A DNA stretch of 64,000 nt from Iris pallida (Eukaryota; Streptophyta; Magnoliopsida; Asparagales; Iridaceae), in assembly GCA_029216955.1 (NCBI GenBank), contig JANAVB010006998.1:434001-498000 (forward strand), given 5' to 3'. Position numbers and translations under genes: made by a program. The notes under the pieces are model-generated. The model was not told where the DNA came from and ran no database searches. It saw nothing but the letters and a program-made list of their open reading frames with translations. This document shows positions 49,801 to 62,395 of the stretch, one piece after another. Position 1 is the stretch's first letter, and each line of letters opens with the position of its first letter.

Positions 49801-51393
49801 TGTCATCCAGATTTCTATATCAGACTTGGTTATTGGTTTTAAAATCGAAAAGGAGGCCGGATCCTCCCCTTCTTCTTGAACGAAGACGTAGCCCATCCAA
49901 GCTCTCGTGTGGAGATTGGCTCCCTCGGTCCTCCCTTTCTTATTAATCCTATGACAGATAAGGAGGTGGCAGAGTAATTCCTTGTACGCATCAATCATCT
50001 CAGAGTTTTCATTCTCCAGATATCGGAGCTTTTTATCACAAGGCACATACTCTTCATATGGCTCCGTGCCCCAGGGAAGCTTCGATACTTCCTGCATCTC
50101 GTAGAGAGCCAATCCCATCTTCCCACCCGGAGTAAAGAAGGTACAGGTGTGAAGGTTATATAACTCCGCCAAATAGACAAACATTGGCCATTTGACCCTT
50201 ACACCATATTGAGTGGCCCTAATAGCATAATAAAGGCCAACAGTCTTCAGGGTAGCTTCATACGTGGAAAGCACCCAGCCAGTGATATTACTCCAGAACG
50301 AAGATGGATACCTCCAGCCTTCCATCCGCATCTTCCCTGCGGGATACGACACGTCCCCCGACATCATCAAGTTGCAAAGCATGTCAGTGGCATAAGGATG
50401 GAAATTAGTCGAAATGTCGTTCGTTACGGTCCCAGGTTGCAGTCCCCTTGTAGAGTAAGATGCAGAGCCCTGGACACACTTGAAAGTGTCCTTCTTCCGA
50501 TCGCCTGAGTCAAATTGTATTCTTCTGGAGATGACCCCGGGGAGCTCAGGAGTTAGCTCCCACTTTATCTGTCGCCGCACGGCTAAGACAGTAAAAGCAG
50601 ACAAAGGATACTGACGCTCCATCGACGGTAGCCATATCCTCTGATTGTTCGGACGGATCACCATTGGGTTTCTTAAGCGTATTGTCTCACCATCTTTGAA
50701 TCCCACACTGTCGCAAAATAGGAAGTACGGCTTCTTGAAACGACGTGCCCCTCCATGCAAGAACTTCTCATCGTTAATCATCTGCTTCAAGAAGGTCTTA
50801 TCCTGTTCAAGTATGGCGAGTGTTCGTTCCGTAGGCTGGTTTTGACTGATCGTGGCTTGAACCTTGCTAATCATATTTGTTATGAGACTGGTACCAAGGA
50901 CTTGATAAGCAGAGCCGAAAGGGATTCCCTCAAGTTCTGGGACAAACATGTTTACTGCAAGGACAGAAGAGAAAGTCTCACTCAGAATCCGTAGGAAAAA
51001 CTAAGTGCTGAAGGAACCTTATACGCCCTGAGGGCTATGCGCCCAAAACAAACATGTGGGCGCATAACGTTCAGCAGTATGTGGGCGCATAAACATGCAT
51101 CAGCATGTAGGCAGATAACATGGCAATATGTGGGTGCATAGCACACCACAGTGTTGGCGCATGACTTCTGTAGGTGCATAAGAATGCTCACAGAAGCATG
51201 TTGCCTTAGGCGCATGCGTCCAGGCAGAAGAAAAGTCTGAGCGTCGCAAATTAACGTTTGAGACTTTGTTTTTTTGAGGCGTGGCCTTAACCAGAATCCG
51301 GTCTTGGACTGGTGAGGAAGCTGCCGCAGGAGGAGAGCCACTCGGTGCAGCCCTCTTGCCCTTCGCAGATCTCTTGGCGACCTTGGGAGACAT
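46897..51393 (-). pseudogene. Antisense ORF gene of Tat element, four predicted exons
   Basis: Predicted exons on the minus strand are 51393-51192 (ATG, basic Ala/Ser/Lys-rich start), 50954-48170, 48073-47756 and 47651-46897. All three introns have GT-AG ends and phase 1: donors GTGAGC, GTACGT and GTATGA; acceptors TTGCAG, TTGTAG and GAGCAG. Exon 2 holds a long globular region (its 645-codon stretch begins FVPELEGIPFGSAYQ), then a charged Ser/Lys-rich stretch. Exon 4 encodes a coiled coil (EERANTLRKVLNDLEGQVAR). It resembles the antisense ORF proteins reported for Tat elements; their function is unknown. Breaks: a one-base insertion near 49030 and stops near 47778, 47596, 47143 and 46980. A TATA box lies about 85 bp upstream. 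Exon 1's donor is the least certain. Confidence 0.75.
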
Positions 51394-51474
51394 GGTTCGT
51401 AAAGAAAAGAGATGAAGTGTCTTTTGAAAGTTCTAAGAGAGATGAGAATAATGAACTTTCCCTCTCTTTCAAAG

Positions 51475-51486
51475 CCTATTTATAGG
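51475..51486 (-). promoter_or_regulatory. TATA box for the antisense gene
   Basis: The minus strand reads CCTATAAATAGG, a strong plant TATA box (TATAAATA), 82-93 bp upstream of the ATG at 51393. This puts transcription start roughly 50-60 bp before the ATG. It lies outside the Tat LTR, so the antisense gene seems to have its own promoter. Confidence 0.7.
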
Positions 51487-51824
51487 CACGGGCTATTTCC
51501 TATGCGTCCACTATTCCTATACGCCTATGCGCCCATTGAGCACTATGCGCCCACTATGGCTTATGCGTCCACATAAAGATCCAACCTCTTGTACACTATA
51601 CGACTGCCATTTGCTGACATGGACAACGTATGAAGGATGGACCTCTTTAAATTATACCCCGATGAATCTGTTAGTTCAGATTTTCGAGGAAGATCTCAAC
51701 AGCCATCTCTCTGACATGCTGGCCAAACTCTATGTGCCCAAAGAGAAAGCCGTGCTATGCGCCCACTGCATCACGAGAAGACGGTCCATGCTTCTTTCAA
51801 AGTATTTCGAACTCGTTCAAGTAT
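51487..51824. other. Non-coding stretch upstream of the antisense gene with ATGCGCC boxes
   Basis: Boxes of ATGCG(C/T)CCA type at about 51501, 51528, 51543 and 51562 and again near 51758. The plus-strand 207-codon ORF that crosses it continues into the LTR and has no known domain. Confidence 0.55.
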
Positions 51825-51844
51825 CGAAAACTTTGAAGGGGTCT
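51825..51844 (+). other. Tat polypurine tract
   Basis: GAAAACTTTGAAGGGGTCT directly before the LTR start TGTAGAAGC at 51845. Confidence 0.7.
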
Positions 51845-52076
51845 TGTAGAAGCATGAAAATTTTAGCAGACTGGACATATGCGCCCAACTCACCAAGGAG
51901 CCAAATGCGCCAAACTCATCAAGGAGCCTTATGCACCCAAATCACCAATGAGACTTATGTGTCCAAAGCTTCCAGCAAGGTCATATGCGCCCAAGCTCCA
52001 ATGAGGTCATATGCCCATGCGCCCAAGACAAGCTCCTCCAGAAGAAGACACATAGCCTTGTTTCAGGCTACGCGCC
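51845..52076 (+). repeat. Tat 3' LTR, first part
   Basis: Matches 13732 onward. Interrupted after GCGCC (52072-52076) by the LARD-like element; continues at 63220. Confidence 0.9.
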
Positions 52077-53766
52077 TGTCACGACCCGTTACCCAAATTG
52101 TTGGGCCGGGCCGAGCCATGTCCAGCCTACGCTTGGTTAAAGCGCAGTAAGCTGTTCTAAGAATAGATAATAAATGATCTAAGCTACTAACAGTTCTAAA
52201 ATCATATTTAAAGTTCATCACAACACAGCATCTATAAGCGAAGGTAACATGAGCACAGACTTAATAATACATAACCAAAGTATCTAACTGGAGACAAAAT
52301 CCAGTATCCAAATATAAGAACAGACAAAGTCTAAGTCTACTAAACACATGAAAGATAACTAAGCAAGGTTCCCCGCTGGGGCCTCTTCTGGAGCTAAGGC
52401 CAGGTCCTCAAAATCAGTGCCATAGTATCAATCACATAGAATTTCTTCCTCAGAAAATATACCTACAACGTTATCCTGTCAGGACGGGAGCAAGTACAAC
52501 CTCTACAACTAAAGTACTGAACATATAATGAAAGAGATGTACAACAAGAAACATGGTGTGATAAGTCTATAAAACAGGAAATACTGGAAAACATGGCCTC
52601 ATGGTACAACTGGGATCACAGTATCATAGTAACACAGGGAACATGGCATATCTGGAATCATGGTATATCTCATAATCTATCATGGCAAGGATACATATGT
52701 CACAGAGACAGATGTATATGTAATGTTTAAAACTGTAGCAGGTACGTGATCGGTCAATAGATGTACAATGTGCTGGAGGGCACATAATAAAATGTACTTC
52801 CGTATAAGTAAAACGGCGACAGATGTACATACACACAAATCCGCGTTGAGATAAAGCCTACGACAAGGTGTACATATAAAATGTCAACCTTGCTCGGTAC
52901 ATACGTACGGAGAAGGGGGTCGTGATCACGTACTCAACTGTCAGTTTCCCCATAACCCATATTCTAACATGTAAAAGATACGAGAACAGTAAAACATATG
53001 GGAGATACTGGGAGTAATATAAGCATGGCCGGTACTGGGAACAGTATGAAATATGTGAATACTCTGAGTAGTATAAAGCATAGTAAAACATGTACTGAGA
53101 ACCAGTAAGAAATATGTGAAGATATAAGAACTGTCCTAAGCATGGTAGGGACCAATTTAATGTAACATGTGAAGATTTAACTTGCAGTTATTCAGAAAGC
53201 AGTATTTTAACAGGGTTAATACATGTTCTAGCATTAAAAGACAGTAAATGAGTTTGTAGATGTACTTGCCTCGAGCAAAGCAAGAATACTAGTACGAAGA
53301 TATAGATGTCTGGTATCCTGTCAATAGTGATATACAAACTCAGTTCTAAGCTATGATCAACAATATACTAGTGGTGTGACACGACTCCTAACTGGATACT
53401 AGCCAAGTGGGGACCTAGCATAAAAGTCTAATGTAAAGTGCCACTATACACAAACTAACTCTCTAGGGTCTTTACACTAGTGCGGGGTGAGGTCCAATGC
53501 GCCTATAACTCAAATCAACACAAAATATTGAAAGTCGTAATTATTTAATAAATAAATCAGCTGTATACTATGGTCCAATAATTTTAGAGATAGACAAAAA
53601 GCTCAAATATATATAAAATAAAGTACCAAAATAATCCTTATTAATTATAGAAATTTATACTAATTTTTCTGGGATTTATAAACCTTCATAAATATTTATT
53701 AAAAATCAGCAAAAACATGCATCCCGAAAATGAGTTATGTTTTCCCATTTTTATAAAATACCAAAA

Positions 53767-54000
53767 GGGTTAATTAGTTGTACCTCCCTGTGGTTTGTAC
53801 GTATTTTGGTAACTGTCTCCGTTGTTTCAAAAATAAAGAACACCCCCCTGGCTGCTTAATTTTACACTCATTTTCTTCTATGCACCAGGGGGGTACAACT
53901 AATTAACTTTATAAACCAGGGGGGTGTTCTTTATTTTTAAAACAACAGGGACAGTTACCAAAATACGTACAAACCGTAGGGGTGTACAACTAATTAACCC
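53767..54000. mobile_element. Mutator-like MITE, 234 bp
   Basis: Long inverted ends start GGGTTAATTAGTTGTACC; the reverse complement of the right end matches for roughly 80 bp with few changes. Flanked by identical 9-bp duplications ATACCAAAA (53758-53766 and 54001-54009). The sister LTR has a single ATACCAAAA at 60457-60465 and no insert, giving a direct empty site. The 9-bp duplication and long ends point to the Mutator superfamily. No transposase is encoded. Confidence 0.9.
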
Positions 54001-55654
54001 ATACCAAAATTACTTATTAAATACTGGAAAAATTATAATAAATTAGCTAAATTAACATAGTATTTAAATACCATTTTTCCAAGATTTTTACAGCAATTAA
54101 AATATATATAAAAATTCAAAACCAGAAAGTAACAATATCTAGAAAAATAATTAATTATAAATTAAGGATAATACATAATCAAAATCTACAGATGTTGTCG
54201 GATGATAAAATAAATATCACCAACGTGTCCAGAATGGTCAAATCAGCTAGGATAGTCTACCCATAAGTCCAATTTGGACACAGGGGCAAAACGGTAATTT
54301 CGGGTCAAAATGATGTCCGCCGTTGGACACACTTTGCACCGAAAAGCGTGTCGGGATAGAAGTCTACAAAACCTAGCAAATTATATGTCCACGAATCCAG
54401 AATGACGATACGAACCCAACGGTATGTCTAAAATGGAATTCCGATGTGCCGATCTCAAAATGATACGTTAATGCGACACTTGGTATCCGGTTTGCACGGA
54501 AATGCATGCCGGAGCAAATGTCTTCAAAACTCAGCAAATTATATGTCAACGAGTCCAGAATGACGATACGAACTCAACGGTATATCCGAAAGTGGATTCC
54601 GATGAGCCGATCTCAAAGTGACCCGTTGACCCAAAAAGTGGGACCCGCTTTGCACCGAAATGTGTGCCAGGGCCCACATTCTTCAAATCAAGCAAACTTT
54701 ATATGAAAACATGCCAGAACGATACCACGAGTCTACTGGTGGTGTCAGAAATTGAATCCGGAGTCCCGGGTTCAAAAATGGAATTTTACAAGTACAAATT
54801 AAAGAATTCGGACGGCCAACTTTGGCGTCGAATTCGACCAACCAAACGTGCTTAAAATGAAACGAAACCTAAAGGAGGCAGGAAGAGGGTTATACAAGCT
54901 GTGCACCGAAACTGACGGCGCGTCAACCGAAGCTGTGACGGCGAAGTTACGAGCTGACGAAGTCGGCTCCACGAAACTGTCCAAAAATAGTTCAATTTAA
55001 AACGTCAACTTGGTGGCCGGTTTTGAGGTATCAAACGACAAAATTAACGGACGAAAATTGACAGGAGTGAAGATGGATATACCGAGATTGCGACGGAGCA
55101 AGGAGTTCACCGATCCAACGGTCGGATCTCCCAGAAAACGCGTGCGAAGTCGCTGCGACGGAGCGCACTTTCTGAGTTCAAAACGCGCGCGTCACGACGG
55201 GATTTCGACGTAAACGCACGAATCGTCTCGACGGCGCGTCCCGGAGGACGGTGGCCGCCAGGGGAGAGCTCGCCGGGGTGGGGCGCACCCGTGGAGGGGG
55301 TCAGCCACGCCGAAGTGGGGCCGGCGGCGGTGCTGCACCGCCCGTGCGCGCGCGGCCTGTGGCTCCCGGCCGGCTGCTGCACCCGCTGCGTGCGGGGATG
55401 CGCGTGGGGCTGCGCGCGAGGCCACGCGGCGGAGGTGCGGCGAGACCACGGCGGGATGGAGGTGGTGGTTCGGTTAAGTTGTGATGGTGGTGGTGTTGTT
55501 GTTTGATGAAGATGATGGTGAGAGTGGTGGTGTTGGTGTTAATGGTGAAGGAGGAGGAGAAGGGAGGCTGTGTCGGGGAGGAGTAGGGTGGTTGCTCGGC
55601 CGGAGCTCGGGGGGGTGGTGTGCGTGCTGTTGAGAGAGAAGGAGAGAGAGTGTG

Positions 55655-55866
55655 TTTTGTGTGTGTGTGTGTGTGTGTGTGTATAAAAGAGAGTGGGAGA
55701 GAGAGAGAGTTGATTATATATAAAAAAAGAAAGAGAGAGGGAGAGTTGATATTTGTAAGAGAGAGAGAGAGAGGGAATGAGAGAGGGGGTGGGTGATGTC
55801 GGTTTGAATAGAGGGGGGGGTGCGGTGTGATGGGGTGTATGAGTGTAAAGTGAGGGAGAGTGAGTG

Positions 55867-55934
<68 letters not shown>
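55655..55934. repeat. Low-complexity GT, GA and (AT)n tracts
   Basis: (GT)n near 55658-55681, GA-rich runs to 55800, then about 66 bp of (AT)n (55868-55933). Repeated with different lengths in the sister LTR (62112-62391). Confidence 0.9.
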
Positions 55935-55937
<3 letters not shown>

Positions 55938-56757
55938 AGAAAGAAAAGATATTTTCAAAAATAAGAAAAATAAGAAAATTACGTGGGGTATTTGTGCAGT
56001 CATAGGATAACAACATGGGGCTTGGGTTCGGGTTCGGTCGAGCCGGGTCGGATCAAAATCGAACCGAGTGCTATAATTGAATTAAATATGGGTATTTATA
56101 TTCACGGGAAAATAAATAATATACGGGGACTCCAATAAATGGGACATAAGTTTCATGCGGGTAGTAGGCTTCATGTGGGCCACGTCCATACTTTGGGTCG
56201 ACTAGGTTGGCTCGATGTCAGGTCCCGAAATTAAATTGGAAAATAAATCAGGTTTCACGGTAGAAAATAAATCGGCCTAAATTGACCCGGAAGTTGTGCG
56301 AAGAAAATAGAGCACAAAATGGAGTGTCTGAGTGGGACACGAAGGTCATGGGTGGAGAGCGTCTCGAGTAGATCATTCATGAGAAGTTGGTTATGAGAAA
56401 ACGACTGGTCTGGTGCTCCTAAATTAAAAGTCACGGTAACGTGCAAACGACGATCAAAAATAAAAGTGGGAATAATTATTCAATTATTAATTGGTCTAAG
56501 TTGACCCGAACTTGCGCGATACAAAAAGAGCACAAGGGAACGAGTTCAAGTGGGACACGATATATCAACAGGAAGATAATCTTGCCTACTTCAAAACCCA
56601 TGAAGAGAGTTTACAGAGATTGGCATCCCTGACGATCCAGAAGTCAAAGTCATGGAAAGGTATATTAATGATCTAAACAATTAAATAAATAAAATATTTA
56701 TTGATAATAATTCATTCAGAAAAATAAAAATAAATCCTGAAACTCAGGGGGCTTACA

Positions 56758-58775
56758 TCCTACCCACCTTACAAAAATTTCGTCCTCGAAATTAAAAATC
56801 ATCCAATAGGTCAAACTATAACATGTAGCTGCTCTGGCTACGATACTCAATCTGCTATCCTTGTAATCATCTCTTTTGTTTCTCCTACAAACTTTTTGGT
56901 TCAGGTTCAACAAAGTCCTTCTATCATAAACTATGTCATACATCCTTTAAAATCTTCCATACTAACATGAAACATTTATGTATACCCTAAACTATAGGTC
57001 ATTCTCCGGGTATGCCTATAAGCCTATAATGCTTAATCATCAATCATATTTCCAACCTTAATTGTAAATACTGGATTTCCTTACCGTATCCTAAGTATCC
57101 ATATTCTATCAATCCACAGGCTCTTTGCATTATTTGTCGTCAATCCTTTCCTACAATTTCTTCTTGAAATCATATGTTCAATTTCTAACCTTGGTGTAGA
57201 GCCTTCTTCTTTTTACTCAACAAGTCCTCCAAATATAAATCCTCGATTTTAAAACTCCCGATTTATTAATTACCAATGTACATATGTCTTTGTCTTGTTC
57301 CATGCCTTTTTAACCGATATCTTCCCGATCTCGTACGCAATGTTACATCACATTCTAACTTATTCTATATCGTTCCATATATCGATCTACCCTCTAATCA
57401 CATGTAATTAGCTATAGATAACCAACCAAATTCTACAAATGCTAAATCCTCAATTCGTAAATACATGATTCGGATCCTCATTCTGTAGTCACAACAATAT
57501 ACTATCTCATGATTCCATCATAGATACCCTATCATCAAGTCATATTATCAATACAATCGTTCTTAATGGTTTCCAAGTCTGCTACAGTCAGTCACCTATA
57601 CTTGTCCTATAAGCTTAATCTAACCAATCCCTAAGAAAAGTACTTATCACAATCACACAATACATTTATAGTTATACTACAGGATCAGTCAACAAGGTTT
57701 GGCTATTTCGGTCGTCTATCAAATAGAAGGTAACAAGGCCTAAGACTGGGTCAAGCAATCCATAACAGTGTCCAAACAAGTTAAAGGGTCAAGCAAGACA
57801 GAAAAAGTTTATTGGAATATCTCCAAGAATGGTACGAAGACAACGAAATGCATAACGAGAAGAATTACCCAAGAGGTTAACGAAAAAGAGTTTAGTCAAG
57901 TCATAGGAAAGATGGAACACAAAAATAATTATGTCCAAAAAATAACGCGAAAGCAATCCTATTGAAGAGTCCTAGAGAACCTGTAATCCTAGTTGTAGTG
58001 TAGATAGAACAGAGTTAATCAAGACTGGAAAGAATGATAATAAGAATTTATTCTTGCTCATTCGGTCATAACAAAGTAAACCAAGTTGGGATATGATCTT
58101 ATAACCATACACGTCTTCCTGAAATCATGTCGCCAGAATTTTTGCCCCACCAGTAAGCTTAGATGCAATAAACAATAGAGTCATAACTAAGGTATACACC
58201 CTATAATCATGTTATCTAGAATCCTCGCCACGCCAACCGGTATGGCTGCGAGAAAATCTAAATTCTATGAATAAGATAGTATATCCAAAATCAGGCTCTA
58301 TGTTTTTGTCATACCAGCTAATATGGCTACGATAAATTCTAAACTCCATAAATAAAGCAGACGTTTACCTTATCAGGATATATCATAATTCAATCCACAA
58401 AATTTATCACGATGCAAGACCAAAGTTAACAATAAAAATCAGAAATTAAATTCAACAACGAATTTAAAGAAGAGCAAATAGAAATAAGTGGAAACTGATT
58501 TCTAGATAAGATTAGAGTGAGATCCTCAGGGGTCATCCCAAGGGTACAAACTTGGTCTAAATTGACCCACTGAAATACAAACAAGAAACTAATTATAGCT
58601 AACGGTCCTATGCTGTGATGAGTTCTCCTATGTTGCAATCCTAGAAATCCTCTGGTGTTCTAAATGTTATTCCTAGTGTTATCAAGTTGTCCTAGATCCT
58701 AATTGCAGGCATGCTTGGTACAATAACGTAACCAAACAACTTAAGTCGAGACCTGCATGGGCCGCCAAAAAAACA
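56758..58775 (-). mobile_element. Non-coding internal region of LARD-like element
   Basis: 2018 bp between the LTRs. The polypurine region is at the left (minus-strand 3') end. The shared block TTGGCGGCCCATGCAGGTC is at 58775-58750 on the minus strand. The longest ORF is about 75 codons; no gag or pol motif. Confidence 0.85.
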
Positions 58776-61700
58776 TGTCACGACCCGTTACCCAAATTGT
58801 TGGGCCGAGCCGAGCCATGTCCAGCCTACGCTTGGTTAAAGCGCAGTAAGCTGTTCTAAGAATAGATAATAAATGATCTAAGCTACTAACAGTTCTAAAA
58901 TCATATTTAAAGTTCATCACAACACATCATCTATAAGCGAAGGTAACATGAGCACAGACTTAATAATACATAACCAAAGTATCTAACTGGAGACAAAGTC
59001 CAGTATCCAAATATAAGAACAGACAAAGTCTAAGTCTACTAAACACATGAAAGATAACTAAGCAAGGTTTCCCGCTGGGGCCTCTTCTGGAGCTAAGGCC
59101 AGGTCCTCAAAATCAGTACCATAGTATCAATCACATAGAATTTCTTTCTTAGAAAATATACCTACAACGTTATCCTGTCAGGACGGGAGCAAGTACAACC
59201 TCTACAACTAAAGTACTGAACATATAATGAAAGAGATGTACAACAAGAAACATGGTGTGATAAGTCTATAAAACAGGAAATACTGGAAAACATGGCCTCA
59301 TGGTACAACTGGGATCACAGTATCATAGTAACACAGGGAACATGGCATATCTGGAATCATGGTATATCTCATAATCTATCATGGCAAGGATACATATGTC
59401 ACAGAGACAGATGTATATGTAATGTTTAAAACTGTAGCAGGTACGTGATCGGTCAATAGATGTACAATGTGCTGGAGGGCACATAATAAAATGTACTTCC
59501 GTACAAGTGAAACGGCGACAGATGTACATACGCACAAATCCGCGTTGAGATAAAGCCTACGACAAGGTGTACATATAAAATGTCAACCTTGCTCGGTACA
59601 TACGTACGGAGAAGGGGGTCGTGATCACGTACTCAACTGTCAGTTTTCCCATAACCCATATTCTAACATGTGAGAGATACGAGAACAGTAAAACATGTGG
59701 GAGATACTGGGAGTAATATAAGCATGGCCGGTACTGGAAACAGTATGAAACATGTGAATACTCCGAGTAGTATAAAGCATAGTAAAACATGTACTGAGAA
59801 CCAGTAAGAAACATGTGAAGATATAAGAACTGTCCTAAGCATGGTAGGGACCAATTTAATGTAACATGTGAAGATTTAACTTACAGTTATTCAGAAAGCA
59901 GTATTTTAACAGGGTTAATACATGTTCTAGCATTAAAAGACAGTAAATGAGTTTGTAGATGTACTTGCCTCGAGCAAAGCAAGAATACTAGTACACAGAT
60001 ATAGATGTCTGGTATCCTGTCAATAGTGATATACAAACTCAGTTCTAAGCTAGGATCAACAATATACTAGTGGTGTGACACGACTCCTAACTGGATACTA
60101 GCCAAGTGGGGACCTAGCATAAAAGTCTAATGTAAAGTGCCACTATACACAAACTAACTCTCTAGGGTCTTTACACTAGTGCGGAGTGAGGTCCAATGCG
60201 CCTATAACTCAAATCAACACAAAATATTGAAAGTCGTAATTATTTAATAAATAAATCAGCTGTACACTATGGTCCAATAACTTTAGAGATAGACAAAAAG
60301 CTCAAATATATATAAAATAAAGTACCAAAATAATCCTTGTTAATTATAGAAATTTATACTAATTTTTCTGGGATTTATAAACCTTCATAAATATTTATTA
60401 AAAATCAGCAAAAACATGCATCCCGAAAATGAGTTCTGTTTTCCCATTTTTATAAAATACCAAAAGAACTTATTAAATACTGGAAAAATTAAAATAAATT
60501 AGCTAAATTAACATAGTATTTAAATAACATTTTTCCAAGATTTTTACAGTAATTAAAATATATATAAAAATTCAAAACTAGAAAGTAACAATATCTAGAA
60601 AAATAATTAATTATAAATTAAGGATAATACATAATCAAAATCTACAGATGTTGTCGGATGATAAAATAAATATCACCAACGTGTCCAAAACGGTCAAATC
60701 AGCTAGGATAGCCTACCCATAAGTCCAATTTGGACACAGGGGCAAAACGGTAATTTCGGGTCAAAATGATGTCCGCCGTTGGACACACTTTGCACCGAAA
60801 AGCGTGTCGGGATAGAAGTCTACAAAATCTAGCAAATTATATGTCCACGAATCCAGAATGACGATACAAATCCAACGGTATGTCCAAAATGGAATTCCGA
60901 TGTGCCGATCTCAAAATGATACGTTGACACGACACTTGGTATCCGGTTTGCACAGAAATGCGTGCCGAAGCAAATGTCTTCAAAACTCAGCAAATTATAT
61001 GTCAACGAGTCCAGAATGACGATACGAACTCAACGGTATATCCGAAAGTGGATTCCGATGAGCCGATCTCAAAGTGACCCGTTGACCCGAAAAGTAGGAC
61101 CCGCTTTGCACCGAAATGCGTGCCAGGGCTCACGTTCTCCAAATCAAGCAAACTTTATATGAAAACATGCTAGAACGACGCCACGAGTCTACTGGTGGTG
61201 TCAGAAATTGAATCCGGAGTCCTGGGTTCAAAAATGGAATTTTACAAGTGAAAATTAAAGAATTCGGACGGCCAATTTTGGCGTCGAATTCGACCAACCA
61301 AACGTGCTTAAAATGAAACGAAACCTAAAGGAGGCAGAAAGAGGGTTATACCAGCTGTGCACCGGAACTGACGGCGCGTCAACCGGAGCTGCGACGGCGA
61401 AGTTACGAGCTGACGAAGTCGGCTCCACGAAACTGTCCAAAAATAGTTCAATTTAAAACGTCAACTTGGTGGCCAGTTTTGAGGTATCAAACGACAAAAT
61501 TAACGGACGAAAATTGACAGGAGTGAAGATGGATATACCGAGATTGCGACGGAGCAAGGAGTTCGCTGATCCAACGGTCGGATCTCCCAAAAAACGTGCA
61601 CGAAGTCTCTACGACGGAGCGCACTTTCTGAGTTCAAAACGCGCGCGTCACGACGGGATTTCGACGTAAACGCACGAATCGTCTCGACGGCGCGTCCCGG

Positions 61701-62323
61701 AGGACGGTGGCCGCCAGGGGAGAGCTCGCCGGGGTGGGGCGAACCCGTGGAGGGGGTCGGCCACGTCGGAGTGGGGCCGGCGGCGGCGCTGAACCGCCCG
61801 TGCGCGCGCGGCCTGTGGCTCCCGGCCGGCTGCTGCACCCGCTGCGCGCGAGGATGCGCGTGGGGCTGCGCGCGAGGCCACGCGGCGGAGGTGCGGCAAG
61901 ACCACGGTGGGATGGAGGTGGTGGTTCGGTTAAGTTGTGATGGTGGTGGTGTTGTTGTTTGATGAAGATGATGGTGAGAGTGGTGGTGTTGGTGTTAATG
62001 GTGAAGGAGGAGGAGAAGGGAGGCTGTGTCGGGGAGGAGTAGGGTGGTTGCTCGGCCGGAGCTTGGGGGGGTGGTGTGCGTGCTGTTGAGAGAGAGGGAG
62101 AGAGAGTGTGTTTTGTGTGTGTGTGTGTGTGTATAAAAGAGAGTGGGAGAGAGAGAGTTGATTATATATAAAAATAGAAAGAGAGAGGGAGAGTTGATAT
62201 TTGTAAGAGAGAGAGAGGGGGAATGAGAGAGGGGGTGGGTGATGTCGGTTTGAATAGAGGGGGGGGGTGCTGTGAGCTGGTGTGATGGGGTGTATGAGTG
62301 TAAAGTGAGGGAGAGTGAGTGAA

Positions 62324-62395
<72 letters not shown>

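Larger units (their letters stand above)
52077..56757 (-). repeat. 3' LTR of LARD-like element (with MITE)
   Basis: 4681 bp. Larger than its partner almost entirely because of the 234-bp MITE plus its 9-bp duplication. Contains a GC-rich block (about 55000-55500), GA/GT-rich low-complexity DNA (55500-55810) and an (AT)n tract. Confidence 0.9.

Noticed and set aside
51100..51191. Last 30 codons of the first open frame of the antisense gene
   Set aside because: They lie beyond a strong GTGAGC donor in the phase that fits the next exon and consist of translated ATGCGCC boxes.
51527..52150. 207-codon plus-strand ORF across the Tat 3' LTR start
   Set aside because: It crosses the polypurine tract, the LTR and the LARD-like insertion edge, so the frame is accidental.
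55251..55506. GC-rich ORFs as a host gene exon
   Set aside because: The segment is inside an LTR and repeated at 61707-61962 with frame-independent substitutions. No known domain.
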